From contig NZ_SJDT01000004.1 of the NCBI RefSeq assembly GCF_004331995.1, forward strand, positions 62,001-126,000: a stretch of 64,000 bases of DNA, written 5' to 3'. Of this stretch, positions 30,185 through 38,438 are shown in pieces. A program made the translations under genes and the position numbers. Below the pieces are notes generated by a model. It was not told the origin of the DNA, searched no databases, and saw nothing but the letters and a program-made list of their open reading frames with translations. This DNA comes from Arcanobacterium bovis. GTDB lineage: Bacteria > Actinomycetota > Actinomycetes > Actinomycetales > Actinomycetaceae. Positions within the stretch are counted from its first letter, which is position 1. Each line of letters opens with the position of its first letter.

Positions 30185-31276
30185 GTGAACATCAAACGTG
30201 GATACGCAGCAGTTGCGTCTTTGGCAGTTATCACGCTCGGTCTTACGGCGTGCTCATCAGCTGATTCGAAGAATGAGGATACGAAGTCTTCCTCAAGCAA
30301 GTCCACCGGAACCCTCAATGGTTCAGGAGCATCGTCACAGGTAAATGCACAGCAGGCATGGCGTGACAATTTCACCAAGGACTCTGGTGTAGTCGTAAAC
30401 TACGATCCTACAGGTTCAGGAACTGGCCGTGACCAGTTCATTTCTGGCAAGGTTGCATTCGCTGGTTCTGATTCGATGCTTAAGGCTGAAGAAGTCAAGA
30501 AGGCAACTGAGCGTTGCTCCGGTCAAGAGCCACTTGAGCTTCCTCTCTACATTTCGCCAATTGCAGTTGCATTCAACCTTGAGGGCGTGAAGTCGCTTAA
30601 CCTCACGGCTGATGTTATTGCAAAGATTTTCGACGGCAAGATCACCAAGTGGAACGATCCAGCTATTGCTGACCTCAACAAGGACGCAAAGCTTCCAGAT
30701 CTCGCTATCATTCCAGTGAACCGTGCAGACAAGTCTGGTACCACGGAGAACTTCCAGCAGTACCTCGCGGCTGCCGCTCCAAGCAGCTGGACCTACAAGC
30801 CAGCTGACGTGTGGCCACGCACCGGTACGCAGTCGGCAGAAAAGACCTCTGGTGTAGTGAACTTGGTTAAGTCCACTCAGGGCGCAGTCACCTATGCTGA
30901 CGCATCCCAGGTTGGCGAGCTCGGCACCGCCGCTGTTGAAGTTTCCGGTGAGTTCCTCAAGTACTCGCCAGAAGCAGCTGCAAAGATCGTTGACGGTTCA
31001 GCACCTACCAAGGACGCGAGCGAGCGTCGTCTGACTGTTGACCTCAAGCGTGACGGCTCAATCAAGGGCGCATACCCAATCGTTATGGTTTCCTACCTCA
31101 TCGCATGTACTCAGTACGCCGATGCAAAGGATGCTGCAAATGTGAAGGCATACTTCACCTACGTAGCATCGAAGGAAGGCCAGGAAGCAGCTTCGAAGGC
31201 TAAGGGTGGAAATGCCCCAATCTCCGATACGCTTCGCGGTAAGGTTGAAACTGCTCTCAAGCAAATCAAGGGCTGA
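30185..31276 (+). CDS. pstS: Phosphate ABC transporter substrate-binding lipoprotein
   Basis: Captures inorganic phosphate outside the cell for the PstCAB importer. 363 residues: a lipoprotein signal with lipobox LTAC (Cys about residue 23), a Ser/Lys-rich linker, then the PstS fold with LNGSGASSQ, YDPTGSGTGRDQF, FAGSDSML and VNRADKSGTTENF as phosphate ligands. The start is GTG behind GAAGGAA. A 14-bp hairpin lies between pstS and pstC. Confidence 0.97.
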   Translation: MNIKRGYAAVASLAVITLGLTACSSADSKNEDTKSSSSKSTGTLNGSGASSQVNAQQAWRDNFTKDSGVVVNYDPTGSGTGRDQFISGKVAFAGSDSMLKAEEVKKATERCSGQEPLELPLYISPIAVAFNLEGVKSLNLTADVIAKIFDGKITKWNDPAIADLNKDAKLPDLAIIPVNRADKSGTTENFQQYLAAAAPSSWTYKPADVWPRTGTQSAEKTSGVVNLVKSTQGAVTYADASQVGELGTAAVEVSGEFLKYSPEAAAKIVDGSAPTKDASERRLTVDLKRDGSIKGAYPIVMVSYLIACTQYADAKDAANVKAYFTYVASKEGQEAASKAKGGNAPISDTLRGKVETALKQIKG

Positions 31277-31285
31277 CCTAGACTT

Positions 31286-31324
31286 TCTGTGGACCAACCT
31301 TCAAGCTCGGGGTTGGTCCACAGA
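31286..31324 (+). terminator. Hairpin between pstS and pstC (attenuator or RNA stabiliser)
   Basis: Arms 31286-31299 and 31311-31324 pair perfectly. It lies 10 bases past the pstS stop and about 25 before pstC. Such a hairpin could partly terminate or protect the pstS message so that more PstS than PstC is made. Confidence 0.6.
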
Positions 31325-31348
31325 GTCATGTAAAGACCAAACATAGGA

Positions 31349-32497
31349 TTGGTGACGTCATTGCCTCAGGACGTAACGCAGACACAGAAAAGTACGAGTG
31401 TGAATTCTCAACACAACACATATGAAGAGTCGAAACCGCATGCGATTTGGTCGCCGGTAGCTAAGGGAAGCCGCGCAGACCAGGTATTTCGATGGTTCTC
31501 GTCTGGTGCCGGCGCACTGATCTTGTTGCTCCTCGCGGCAGTAGCAATCTTCTTGCTACTGTCTTCGAAGAATGCATTGTTTGCATCAAGCGAAACGATT
31601 GCTTCAGAGGTTGGTTTTGCCAAGGAAACTGGATTCTGGGGATTTGCAGGTGCAGCGATATTTGGCACCTTGCTTGCTTCAGTGATTGCGCTCGTTATTG
31701 CAGTGCCTTTCGCTGTGTGTATCGCCTTGTTCATCTCGCACTATGCACCACGCCGTTTGGCATCATTCTTCGGTTACGTTATCGATCTTTTGGCGGCAAT
31801 TCCCTCGGTGGTATTCGGTTTGTGGGGAATGTGGTCGCTTGAGCCATTGATGCGCCAGATCTTGCAATGGATTTCCACCACTTTTACTCCGGTATTGCAA
31901 TTCATCTCAGGTAAAAAAGAGATGATTGACGGTAAGGAGATGTGGTCGGGAGGTCTGCCAGGCTTCAAATCCTTGGCACAAAGTTACGACTGGTGGCCGC
32001 TCAATCCAGACGTTTTGGCGTTCACCCCGCCGGCACGAAATATTATGATGGGCGGCATTATCCTCGCGGTGATGATTCTTCCGATCATCACGTCCCTTGC
32101 ACGCGAAGTCTTCCTACAGACGCCGCGCCTCCAAGAAGAAGCCTCACTCGCCTTGGGCGCCACTCGCTTTGAAATGATCAAAATGGTGGTGCTACCACAT
32201 GGACGTTCTGGAATTGTCTCCGCATCGATGCTGGGACTCGGACGTGCACTCGGTGAGACCATGGCTTTGTTGATGGTGCTTTCGCCAGGACTCATGGTGA
32301 ACTTTAAGATTTTTTCGCCAGGTCAACACTCAACTATCGCCTCGCAAATTGCGCTACGCTTCCCCGAAGCCTCCGGTTTAGAATCCGACTTTTTGATCGC
32401 TTTGGGCTTTATCTTGTTCGTGATCACCTTCGTGGTGAACTTTATTGCACGGGCGATTGTTAGCCGTTATGCCGAATTCTCAGGAGCGAATGCATGA
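31349..32497 (+). CDS. pstC: Phosphate ABC transporter permease PstC
   Basis: One of the two membrane subunits of the Pst phosphate importer. About 380 residues with six membrane helices and the transporter EAA-loop region (EEASLALGATRFEMIKMVVLPHGRSGI). The start is uncertain: TTG 31349, GTG 31352 or a later GTG all fit, since the first 35 residues are a poorly conserved polar tail. The stop overlaps the pstA start in ATGA, so the two are coupled. Confidence 0.94.
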   Translation: MVTSLPQDVTQTQKSTSVNSQHNTYEESKPHAIWSPVAKGSRADQVFRWFSSGAGALILLLLAAVAIFLLLSSKNALFASSETIASEVGFAKETGFWGFAGAAIFGTLLASVIALVIAVPFAVCIALFISHYAPRRLASFFGYVIDLLAAIPSVVFGLWGMWSLEPLMRQILQWISTTFTPVLQFISGKKEMIDGKEMWSGGLPGFKSLAQSYDWWPLNPDVLAFTPPARNIMMGGIILAVMILPIITSLAREVFLQTPRLQEEASLALGATRFEMIKMVVLPHGRSGIVSASMLGLGRALGETMALLMVLSPGLMVNFKIFSPGQHSTIASQIALRFPEASGLESDFLIALGFILFVITFVVNFIARAIVSRYAEFSGANA

Positions 32498-33609
32498 GCA
32501 CTACAGTTACTTCTCAAATTCGATCCGGTGGCGGGCAAGATCCTAAAACGCAGCCGGTGCCGTCACAGAAGAACGTGCGCAAGCAACGCACGCTTCCCAA
32601 GTGGTTCAACTTGGTGGCAGGCGCAATTGCCATTGGTATTTCTGCCACCTTCCTCGTGTTCGGACAGGCAGAGCCTGATTACGTTGGCGCTGGTCTTGTT
32701 GCCGCATTTATCTTCCTCGTAGTAGCAGGTATTGCGGGCTATATTGTGGAAGGACGCCGGTACGGAAACGATCGCATCGCTACAAACGTCATTGTTGGCG
32801 CATTTGTTATGGCCGTTATTCCGCTGGTTTCGCTTCTCTACACAGTAATTGTGCACGGCTGGGAAAAGCTCTCCAGCGAAGGTTATCTCACCGCCACCAC
32901 GTTTGGTTCCTCAGATCCAAGTGCGATTGTTGGTGCTGGTCATGCGATTGTTGGTACGCTGTTGATCACTGGCGTTACTGCGCTGATTTCGATTCCGTTT
33001 GGTGTGCTTACCGCCGTCTACCTCGTAGAATACGGGCGTGGAACGTTCGCACGCGTCATTACATTCCTAGTGGACGTAATGACAGGTATTCCGTCAATCG
33101 TGGCCGGTTTGTTTGCTGCGGCGATGATCCCGATGATCAATATGCAACTTTTCGGTTCCACACAATTTAAGTCTGGATTCATGGGATCTGTGGCGTTGGT
33201 GGTACTGATGACGCCGATCGTCGTACGAAATACCGAAGAAATGTTGCGACTCGTGCCGAAGGACTTGCGCGAGGCTTCCTACGCGCTTGGCGTGTCCAAA
33301 TCTGCAACGATTGTGAAGATTGTTCTTCGCACGTCGCTTTCCGGCATTGTGTCGGGAATCGTGATCGCTGTGGCGCGCGTGATAGGCGAATCGGCTCCGC
33401 TGTTGATTACTGCCGGCACAACCGACGTCTACAATATGAATATGTTTGAGGGACAGATGCTCACCTTGCCGGTGTATGTTTACAACGAATACACCAAAGG
33501 CTCGCAGGTCACGGCGTGGGCAGGCGCGCTACTGCTCATTCTCATAGTTTTAATTCTCAATCTTCTAGCCCGCTGGATCGCCAAACGATTCGCACCCAAG
33601 GGTGAATAA
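32494..33609 (+). CDS. pstA: Phosphate ABC transporter permease PstA
   Basis: The second membrane subunit of the Pst importer, 371 residues. After a basic N-terminal tail there are two extra helices, then the permease core with the EAA-type loop LREASYALGVSKSATIVKIVLR. The start ATG overlaps the pstC stop by four bases. PstB follows after 54 bases with its own AGAAAGGA site. Confidence 0.95.
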   Translation: MSTTVTSQIRSGGGQDPKTQPVPSQKNVRKQRTLPKWFNLVAGAIAIGISATFLVFGQAEPDYVGAGLVAAFIFLVVAGIAGYIVEGRRYGNDRIATNVIVGAFVMAVIPLVSLLYTVIVHGWEKLSSEGYLTATTFGSSDPSAIVGAGHAIVGTLLITGVTALISIPFGVLTAVYLVEYGRGTFARVITFLVDVMTGIPSIVAGLFAAAMIPMINMQLFGSTQFKSGFMGSVALVVLMTPIVVRNTEEMLRLVPKDLREASYALGVSKSATIVKIVLRTSLSGIVSGIVIAVARVIGESAPLLITAGTTDVYNMNMFEGQMLTLPVYVYNEYTKGSQVTAWAGALLLILIVLILNLLARWIAKRFAPKGE

Positions 33610-33663
33610 GCGGCTACACACCGCATAATTATTGCGGCTCGTGCCGCGCAGAAAGGATATGAA

Positions 33664-34443
33664 GTGCAAGAGGGAATTCAGGTTTCAGACCTCAATATTT
33701 ACTACGGCGATTTTCTAGCAGTTGAGAATGTAAACGTGGAGATCGAGCCACGCTCAATTACTGCGCTTATTGGCCCATCTGGCTGTGGAAAGTCGACTTT
33801 CTTGCGTTCGCTCAATCGTATGCATGAAGTGATTCCAGGGGCTTATTCGAAGGGATCTGTGATCATTGACGGCGAGGACATCTATGCCGACGGCGTTGAT
33901 CCCGTTCGCGTGCGTGAGCACGTTGGCATGGTGTTCCAGCGTGCCAATCCATTCCCAACGATGTCGATTGCTGATAATGTTTTGGCTGGTCTTCGACTTA
34001 ATAATCGCAAGATTGCCAAATCTGATGCAGAACAGATTGTTGAAGAGTCGTTGCGCGGCGCCAACCTGTGGGAGGAAGTCAAGGATCGTCTCAACCGGCC
34101 TGGTTCTTCGCTCTCAGGTGGTCAGCAGCAGCGCCTGTGTATTGCCCGAGCTATTGCGGTGAAACCGAATGTGCTACTGATGGACGAGCCATGTTCTGCA
34201 CTTGATCCTATCTCCACGCTGGCTATCGAGGATCTCATGCAAGAGTTGCAAAAGGACTACACAATTGTGATCGTGACTCACAATATGCAGCAGGCAGCAC
34301 GTGTGTCGAATAAGACTGGCTTCTTCAATATTGAAGGCACTGGCAAACCGGGACATCTCGTTGAGTATGACGACACTGAAAAGATTTTCTCCAATCCTGC
34401 CAAGAAGGAAACCGAAGACTACGTATCTGGTCGTTTCGGCTGA
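33664..34443 (+). CDS. pstB: Phosphate ABC transporter ATP-binding protein PstB
   Basis: ATPase that powers PstCA-dependent phosphate uptake. 259 residues with Walker [10 protein letters not shown], the Q-loop [10 protein letters not shown], the signature [14 protein letters not shown], Walker [14 protein letters not shown], and the C-terminal YVSGRFG typical of PstB. The start is GTG 33664. It is the last gene of pstSCAB; no phoU follows, and instead a hairpin separates it from the convergent pit gene. Confidence 0.97.
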   Translation: MQEGIQVSDLNIYYGDFLAVENVNVEIEPRSITALIGPSGCGKSTFLRSLNRMHEVIPGAYSKGSVIIDGEDIYADGVDPVRVREHVGMVFQRANPFPTMSIADNVLAGLRLNNRKIAKSDAEQIVEESLRGANLWEEVKDRLNRPGSSLSGGQQQRLCIARAIAVKPNVLLMDEPCSALDPISTLAIEDLMQELQKDYTIVIVTHNMQQAARVSNKTGFFNIEGTGKPGHLVEYDDTEKIFSNPAKKETEDYVSGRFG

Positions 34444-34535
34444 GCACGCGTCAGGTAGCGGTCAGCGGGCGGCTGGGCATATTTCAGCTTGTATGTTTGC
34501 TTAGCTTAGATACAGAGCGTCGGTACGACAATAAT

Positions 34536-34579
34536 GCTGGTGGGGAGCGGTTCACGAAACTGAACTGCTCCCCACCAGC
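34536..34579. terminator. 19-bp hairpin between pstB and pit
   Basis: Arms 34536-34554 and 34561-34579, with one G-T pair, around CGAAAC. It lies between convergent phosphate-transport genes and probably stops both transcripts. Confidence 0.7.
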
Positions 34580-34595
34580 GTTTATGTTCGAAGAC

Positions 34596-35594
34596 TTACA
34601 CAAACATTGCAAAGATAACGTAGAAGATCGCTGCAAATATCGCCGCGGCTGGAATGGTTAGGAACCATGCGCCAACGATATTCCCAGCTACGCCCCAGCG
34701 AACTGCCGATTTGCGCTTGGTAGCACCCACACCCATGATTGCTGAGGTGATGGTGTGCGTCGTCGAAATCGGAGCGTGCCACAAGAAAGCGGTGGTGTAG
34801 AGAACGCCCGCTGCAACGCCTTCGGCGACGAATCCGTGCGCAGGGTCAAGATCGATAATCTTGGATCCAAGCGTCTTCATGATTCGCCATCCGCCGGTAT
34901 ATGTGCCAAGCGAAATCGCTGCTGCGGCTGCGAGCTTGATTGGCGTAGGAATGGACGTATCGTGCCAATATCCACCTGCAACCAGCGCAAGAACAATCAC
35001 ACCCATAGTTTTTTGAGCGTCCTGCAAACCGTGGCCAAGCGCCATAGCTGCAGCAGAGGCAGTCTGAGCGTGCCGGAAGTTGCGCATAGTTTTGCGGTAG
35101 GTGGCGTGCTGGAAAATTTTCAATGTGAGCTTCATAAGCACGAAGGCCAAACCGAAGCCAACCACAGGAGACAGGAACATCGGAATGATGACCTTCGTTC
35201 CAATAACGCCCCAGTACACAGTCACTGAAGCCACGATTCCAGCACCGGTGAGGCCGCCGATGAGCGCATGAGACGACGACGATGGCAGACCGAACCACCA
35301 GGTGATTAGGTTCCAAGCGATGGCGCCAAGCAAGCCTGCGAGCACTACGACGAGACCAGCGTTGTCCTTCGGAGGACTAATAATTCCTGAGCCAATCGTC
35401 TCAGCAACACCCGTGCCAAGCAGGGCGCCAATAAAGTTCATGACTGCTGCCATTCCCAGTGCTACGCGAGGTGAGAGCGCATTAGTGGCTACTGACGTGG
35501 CGATGGCGTTTGCGGCGTCGTGAAAACCATTGGTGAAGTCAAAAACGAGCGCAATAACAACAATCAAGCTCACCAATAATAAGGTGACATCCAC
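34596..35594 (-). CDS. pit: Low-affinity inorganic phosphate transporter (Pit family)
   Basis: A 332-residue cation-coupled phosphate symporter. Both family repeats are visible: FDFTNGFHDAANAIATSVAT at the N-terminus and GLQDAQKTMGVIVLAL in the centre, with about ten helices. It follows the DUF47 gene by two bases on the minus strand, the common pairing in which the DUF47 protein supports or gates Pit. It gives the cell a constitutive phosphate route beside the starvation-type Pst system. Confidence 0.95.
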   Translation of the reverse strand: MDVTLLLVSLIVVIALVFDFTNGFHDAANAIATSVATNALSPRVALGMAAVMNFIGALLGTGVAETIGSGIISPPKDNAGLVVVLAGLLGAIAWNLITWWFGLPSSSSHALIGGLTGAGIVASVTVYWGVIGTKVIIPMFLSPVVGFGLAFVLMKLTLKIFQHATYRKTMRNFRHAQTASAAAMALGHGLQDAQKTMGVIVLALVAGGYWHDTSIPTPIKLAAAAAISLGTYTGGWRIMKTLGSKIIDLDPAHGFVAEGVAAGVLYTTAFLWHAPISTTHTITSAIMGVGATKRKSAVRWGVAGNIVGAWFLTIPAAAIFAAIFYVIFAMFV

Positions 35595-35596
35595 GA

Positions 35597-36220
35597 TTAG
35601 GACTCCTTGATGGCAATTGTTTCGACGACGGCGGCGAGAGTCTCAAAACGATCGATTGCCGACTCGAGGCGGTCGAGAACGAACTTCATCTTCAAGACTT
35701 CCATTGGGTTGTCTGAGGAGGCGAAAAGATCGGAAATGAGGCTGCGGTAGACGGTGTCGCCGTGGTTTTCGAGCTGGTTAATCTCGACCCAGTATGCGCG
35801 CATGTGCTCGTCAATTGAATCCACCTTGGAGAGAGCGTCGAAGGTGATTCGTGCGCAATCGTTGATGATAGCAACAAGTTTGTGTGCTTCAGCAGGGAGA
35901 GTATCGACGTTGTAAAGAACCATGTTGTCGCCTGATTCGTCGATCAAGTCTACGCAGTCGTCAATGAGAGAGCTGAGGCTGAAAAGATCTTCGCGATCAT
36001 AAGGGAGTACGAAACTCGAATTGATCTTTTGTAACACCAGATGGCAGGCGTTGTCGGCATCATTTTCGATATCGTGAAGCGTTTTATTGAGTTCAACGCG
36101 TGATTCTGGATTTGCTTCAGCTACCTTTGCTAGCACTTCAGCAGCACGAACAAGATGTTCCGACTGGTCAGCAATGAGTTGAGTGACGGTTGGGCCACCC
36201 GAGAACTTACGAAGTCCCAC
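35597..36220 (-). CDS. DUF47 (PhoU-like) accessory protein of Pit
   Basis: A 207-residue all-helical protein of the DUF47 family, distantly related to PhoU: LHDIENDADNACHLVLQKIN and PYDREDLFSLSSLIDDCVDLID carry the metal-site-like ExxxD patterns. It lies directly upstream of pit and almost touches it, so the two form one unit. The start, MGLRKF, is at ATG 36220. The start side faces the long gene-free region. Confidence 0.92.
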   Translation of the reverse strand: MGLRKFSGGPTVTQLIADQSEHLVRAAEVLAKVAEANPESRVELNKTLHDIENDADNACHLVLQKINSSFVLPYDREDLFSLSSLIDDCVDLIDESGDNMVLYNVDTLPAEAHKLVAIINDCARITFDALSKVDSIDEHMRAYWVEINQLENHGDTVYRSLISDLFASSDNPMEVLKMKFVLDRLESAIDRFETLAAVVETIAIKES

Positions 36221-36384
36221 AGTTTCCCCTAAACATTAGGTGAACGATTGACAAACTAAGAATAAAACAACTTTGCCCCGATAGCTTAGTGCTCGTTGGA
36301 ACTTGTGCGTGATAGGCGCGAAAAATGCCACAAACCCGACGTTGATATAGGACGTTTAACCCATTGGTGTTGGGTGGCGATGAT

Positions 36385-36454
36385 GGAAGTTGACTGAAAA
36401 GTGCAGGAAGTGGCGAGAATGGAGGAAGCTGGCTGAAGAGTTTCGGAAAGTTGG
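36385..36454. repeat. Degenerate short tandem repeat
   Basis: Three to four imperfect units beginning GGAAG: 36385-36405, 36406-36423, 36424-36444, then a partial one. The first and third share GGAAG(T/C)TG(A/G)CTGAA(A/G)AGT. The last unit runs into the left arm of palindrome copy 2. Confidence 0.5.
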
Positions 36455-36508
36455 TGCGCTTTTCGCAACATCTTCACATATGTGCAGAAGTTGCGAAAAG
36501 CGCACCAA
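36451..36508. repeat. Dispersed palindromic element, copy 2
   Basis: Perfect 19-bp arms (36451-36469 with 36490-36508). Inside lies the conserved CATCT-type inner arm with one mismatch and a central CACATATGTG palindrome. Unlike the other two copies it does not follow a gene end, so a terminator role is less likely here. Confidence 0.8.
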
Positions 36509-36624
36509 GAATCGGCATTGTTGTCGGATGTTTGCTTGTACGATGGTCGTGCTGACCGTGTTTGTTGGCTATTTTGGACATTAACCCCCTGATCGTCGGG
36601 GTCTTCGCAAAAAATCGGGCAAGG

Positions 36625-36659
36625 CAAAAAATCGGGCGAGAACCACAGTTCTCGCCCGA
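36625..36659 (-). terminator. Intrinsic terminator of the candidate sRNA
   Basis: On the minus strand a 12-bp GC-rich stem (36632-36643 with 36648-36659), loop TGTG, is followed by TTTTTTGCC. This is one of the few hairpins here with a proper T-run, and it points away from any protein gene. Confidence 0.75.
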
Positions 36660-36755
36660 AAGCTTAGGACACCGAACCCGAGAGCGCCTGTCGGCGCGAA
36701 GGCCGCTCGTAGCGGCAAATTATTGGAGCCCGGGGCTTTCGCGATCCGGTGTCTT
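36625..36755 (-). ncRNA. Candidate structured small RNA
   Basis: Read on the minus strand, about 130 bases. An outer stem (36747-36753 with 36668-36674) leads, across an asymmetric internal loop, to a second stem (36729-36734 with 36677-36682) that closes a junction with two stable hairpins (36702-36716 and 36684-36697). A 12-bp hairpin with a run of six T ends it. A plausible promoter lies just upstream. It resembles no riboswitch, SRP RNA or tmRNA I know, and no gene follows closely. Compensatory changes in relatives would be needed to prove it. Confidence 0.55.
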
Positions 36756-36761
36756 GCCACT

Positions 36762-36790
36762 ACTCTAACCCAGCTCAGGCACCGCGTCCA
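36762..36790 (-). promoter_or_regulatory. Promoter-like sequence for the candidate sRNA
   Basis: On the minus strand TGGACG (36790-36785), a 17-base spacer and TAGAGT (36767-36762) resemble a sigma-70-type -35/-10 pair, four of six matches each. The expected start is near 36755, just before the outer stem of the RNA. Confidence 0.5.
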
Positions 36791-36959
36791 CGCGAAATAT
36801 CCGCACATTTTCCTTCGTCGAAGAAAAATCATGCACGAACGTGCGAGAGTCGTGCACGTCGAGCCAGTAGAAACATTGTCGCCGCATGCCAATCCCCGCC
36901 CAGTATTTCGGATAAACCCGTTAAAATTCCGCTAAACCCACGCGAAAAACCGTTGATAA

Positions 36960-36989
36960 TTGCCACTTTTGCCACTGACATGGCACAAT
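36960..36989 (+). promoter_or_regulatory. Promoter-like sequence giving a leaderless start
   Basis: TTGCCA (36960-36965), an 18-base spacer and CACAAT (36984-36989) place transcription start close to the GTG at 36997. No ribosome-binding site precedes that GTG, so a leaderless message is plausible. Confidence 0.4.
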
Positions 36990-36996
36990 TTTCTCT

Positions 36997-37779
36997 GTGA
37001 CTGAGCACAATAATGAGCAACCCGAAGCCGCTTCCTATCATCTTGATGACGGCGAATTTGCTGGACTCAGTTTCCTCTACGTGCGGGCCTTACTGAGCAT
37101 CGCAGCGGCAACATTTCTCGCGGTTGGCGCGGTAACAGCGCCTTGGGGAATGATTCTCGTAGTGATGGCTTTTGGTTCATTGCTCATCCTTGGCTGGCCC
37201 ATGTTGCTCAATCTTCCTAACCGTCCCACTGCACGTTCAGCGATGGGTGTGGCGTTTCTGCTGCTCATCGCGGCGGGAATTTGGGGATCGCTCATATTGA
37301 CGGCGCTCGCTGCGGCAGTGGGCATAGTCGTGGTGTTTGTGGCAGAAATGTTGCGTTCAGCAGACGCTTTCCGTCGATTAGAACAGATAGCCGGCACCTA
37401 TTTGGGCATTACGCTCTTAACCTCTTTGAGTCTGTGGATCCACACCACCTTGCTCCCTGGAGGAATCCGAGTGGCTGTAATGCTAGCCCTCGTGAGTGGA
37501 ATTGTGGCAATTATCTATGCTTTCCAGTCGCGCACGCTTGAATTCGTATCGCTGGTCAACGGCGTGGTTGTAGGCACTGCCTCGGCATTGATCCTTGCCC
37601 TACCGTGGTGGTCCGGAATTATGGCTGGTATCGCCGTTCCTTTGGCGTTCCAACTCACGCAACGCGCAGTGTCCGATGTGCTGCGACAGGGCCGCCTACT
37701 ATCAAATATCGCACGCAGTTTTGTGCCATTTTCGGCATTGGGCATGGTCGCCTTAGCGATTGGGCTCATAGTCGATTAG
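36997..37779 (+). CDS. Hypothetical membrane protein
   Basis: A 260-residue protein with about eight to nine membrane helices after a 20-residue acidic N-terminus. I do not recognise a transporter or enzyme motif. It is the first gene of a tight same-strand series: it ends 10 bases before the nitrobindin-like gene, which is followed by ygfZ and dtd. The start GTG has no ribosome-binding site; a promoter-like pair lies 8 bases upstream. Confidence 0.8.
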   Translation: MTEHNNEQPEAASYHLDDGEFAGLSFLYVRALLSIAAATFLAVGAVTAPWGMILVVMAFGSLLILGWPMLLNLPNRPTARSAMGVAFLLLIAAGIWGSLILTALAAAVGIVVVFVAEMLRSADAFRRLEQIAGTYLGITLLTSLSLWIHTTLLPGGIRVAVMLALVSGIVAIIYAFQSRTLEFVSLVNGVVVGTASALILALPWWSGIMAGIAVPLAFQLTQRAVSDVLRQGRLLSNIARSFVPFSALGMVALAIGLIVD

Positions 37780-37789
37780 CCTTAATTGT

Positions 37790-38437
37790 ATGGTTATGAG
37801 ACTTCCTGAAAACTTGGCACCTGAAAATTATCCGCTCGGCTGGCTGGTCGATTCGTGGTGTGGCGGCGGTGTGCTCGAATATGACAACGTCCCCGCCTCT
37901 GCATACGTACATGAGCTGCGAATCGATAATAACGACGGCGGTCCCTACCTGCGCTTCCAATCGACGATTTGGCTTGCGAAAGAGCCGGCAAGTGCGGTGG
38001 ACAAGGAAGCGCCTGGGCAAATCACATACGACCAGCTAACGAAAGATATCCAGTGGTCCACTTCCACCGGATACTTGCGCGCGAATCCCAATGCGAAAAA
38101 GCGCGACGACGGCGCCGTCGAACTCGAAGCCATGATCGCTTCCCCTGCCGGTACCAGCCAGGTATGGTTTGGCATTGTGAACGGCCCGCGGTTGCAACTG
38201 ATTACTGATGCGATTGCCCGCTCGGAGTCAGGTGCGGAGCTCAACGGAGCCAAGATTATTGCCGGCAACGTAGCGTCGGATCTTTTCTACGCATACGATA
38301 TGGAAGCTTTTGGCTTTGAAATGCGCAATTACCTTGCTGGTAGACTCTCGCGGCAGTTTGACGATTCGGTAGATGCCCAAACGGCAGCTGATGACGACCA
38401 ACCCGTCGAGACTTCTGATCCGCTCGAGGAGAATTGA
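37790..38437 (+). CDS. Nitrobindin-like (FABP/THAP4 heme-binding fold) protein
   Basis: A 215-residue beta-barrel family protein. The family pattern around GxWxGxG is seen as LVDSWCGGGVLEY, with YVHELRI and LRFQSTIW strands after it and FAYDMEA-type residues near the end. Nitrobindins bind heme through a C-terminal His in a HLxAxLxR context; here the matching stretch reads YLAGRLSR, so the ligand position is Tyr. The protein may bind heme differently or not at all. A polar acidic tail of about 25 residues ends it. The start is ATG 37790 or 37796. One base separates it from ygfZ. Confidence 0.75.
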   Translation: MVMRLPENLAPENYPLGWLVDSWCGGGVLEYDNVPASAYVHELRIDNNDGGPYLRFQSTIWLAKEPASAVDKEAPGQITYDQLTKDIQWSTSTGYLRANPNAKKRDDGAVELEAMIASPAGTSQVWFGIVNGPRLQLITDAIARSESGAELNGAKIIAGNVASDLFYAYDMEAFGFEMRNYLAGRLSRQFDDSVDAQTAADDDQPVETSDPLEEN

Positions 38438-38438
38438 T

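Larger units (their letters stand above)
36221..36996. other. Gene-free region with repeats and a candidate sRNA
   Basis: 776 bases without a credible protein gene, between divergent genes. It contains a degenerate 18-21-base repeat (36385-36454), a copy of the dispersed palindrome (36451-36508), a candidate minus-strand structured RNA with promoter and terminator (36625-36790), and a probable promoter for the downstream membrane-protein gene (36960-36989). The stretch 36791-36959 shows nothing I can name beyond local inverted repeats such as GTGCAnGAnCGTGC. Confidence 0.6.

Noticed and set aside
36625-36755. SRP RNA, tmRNA or a known riboswitch at the candidate sRNA
   Set aside because: The SRP GGAA-type loop, the tmRNA tRNA-like ends and the conserved cores of TPP, FMN, SAM and cobalamin riboswitches are not visible. 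I kept it as an unassigned RNA.
36581-36892. Minus-strand frame of about 100 codons across the candidate sRNA
   Set aside because: Its Arg/Gly-rich translation follows the structured RNA stems rather than coding bias, and there is no start signal.
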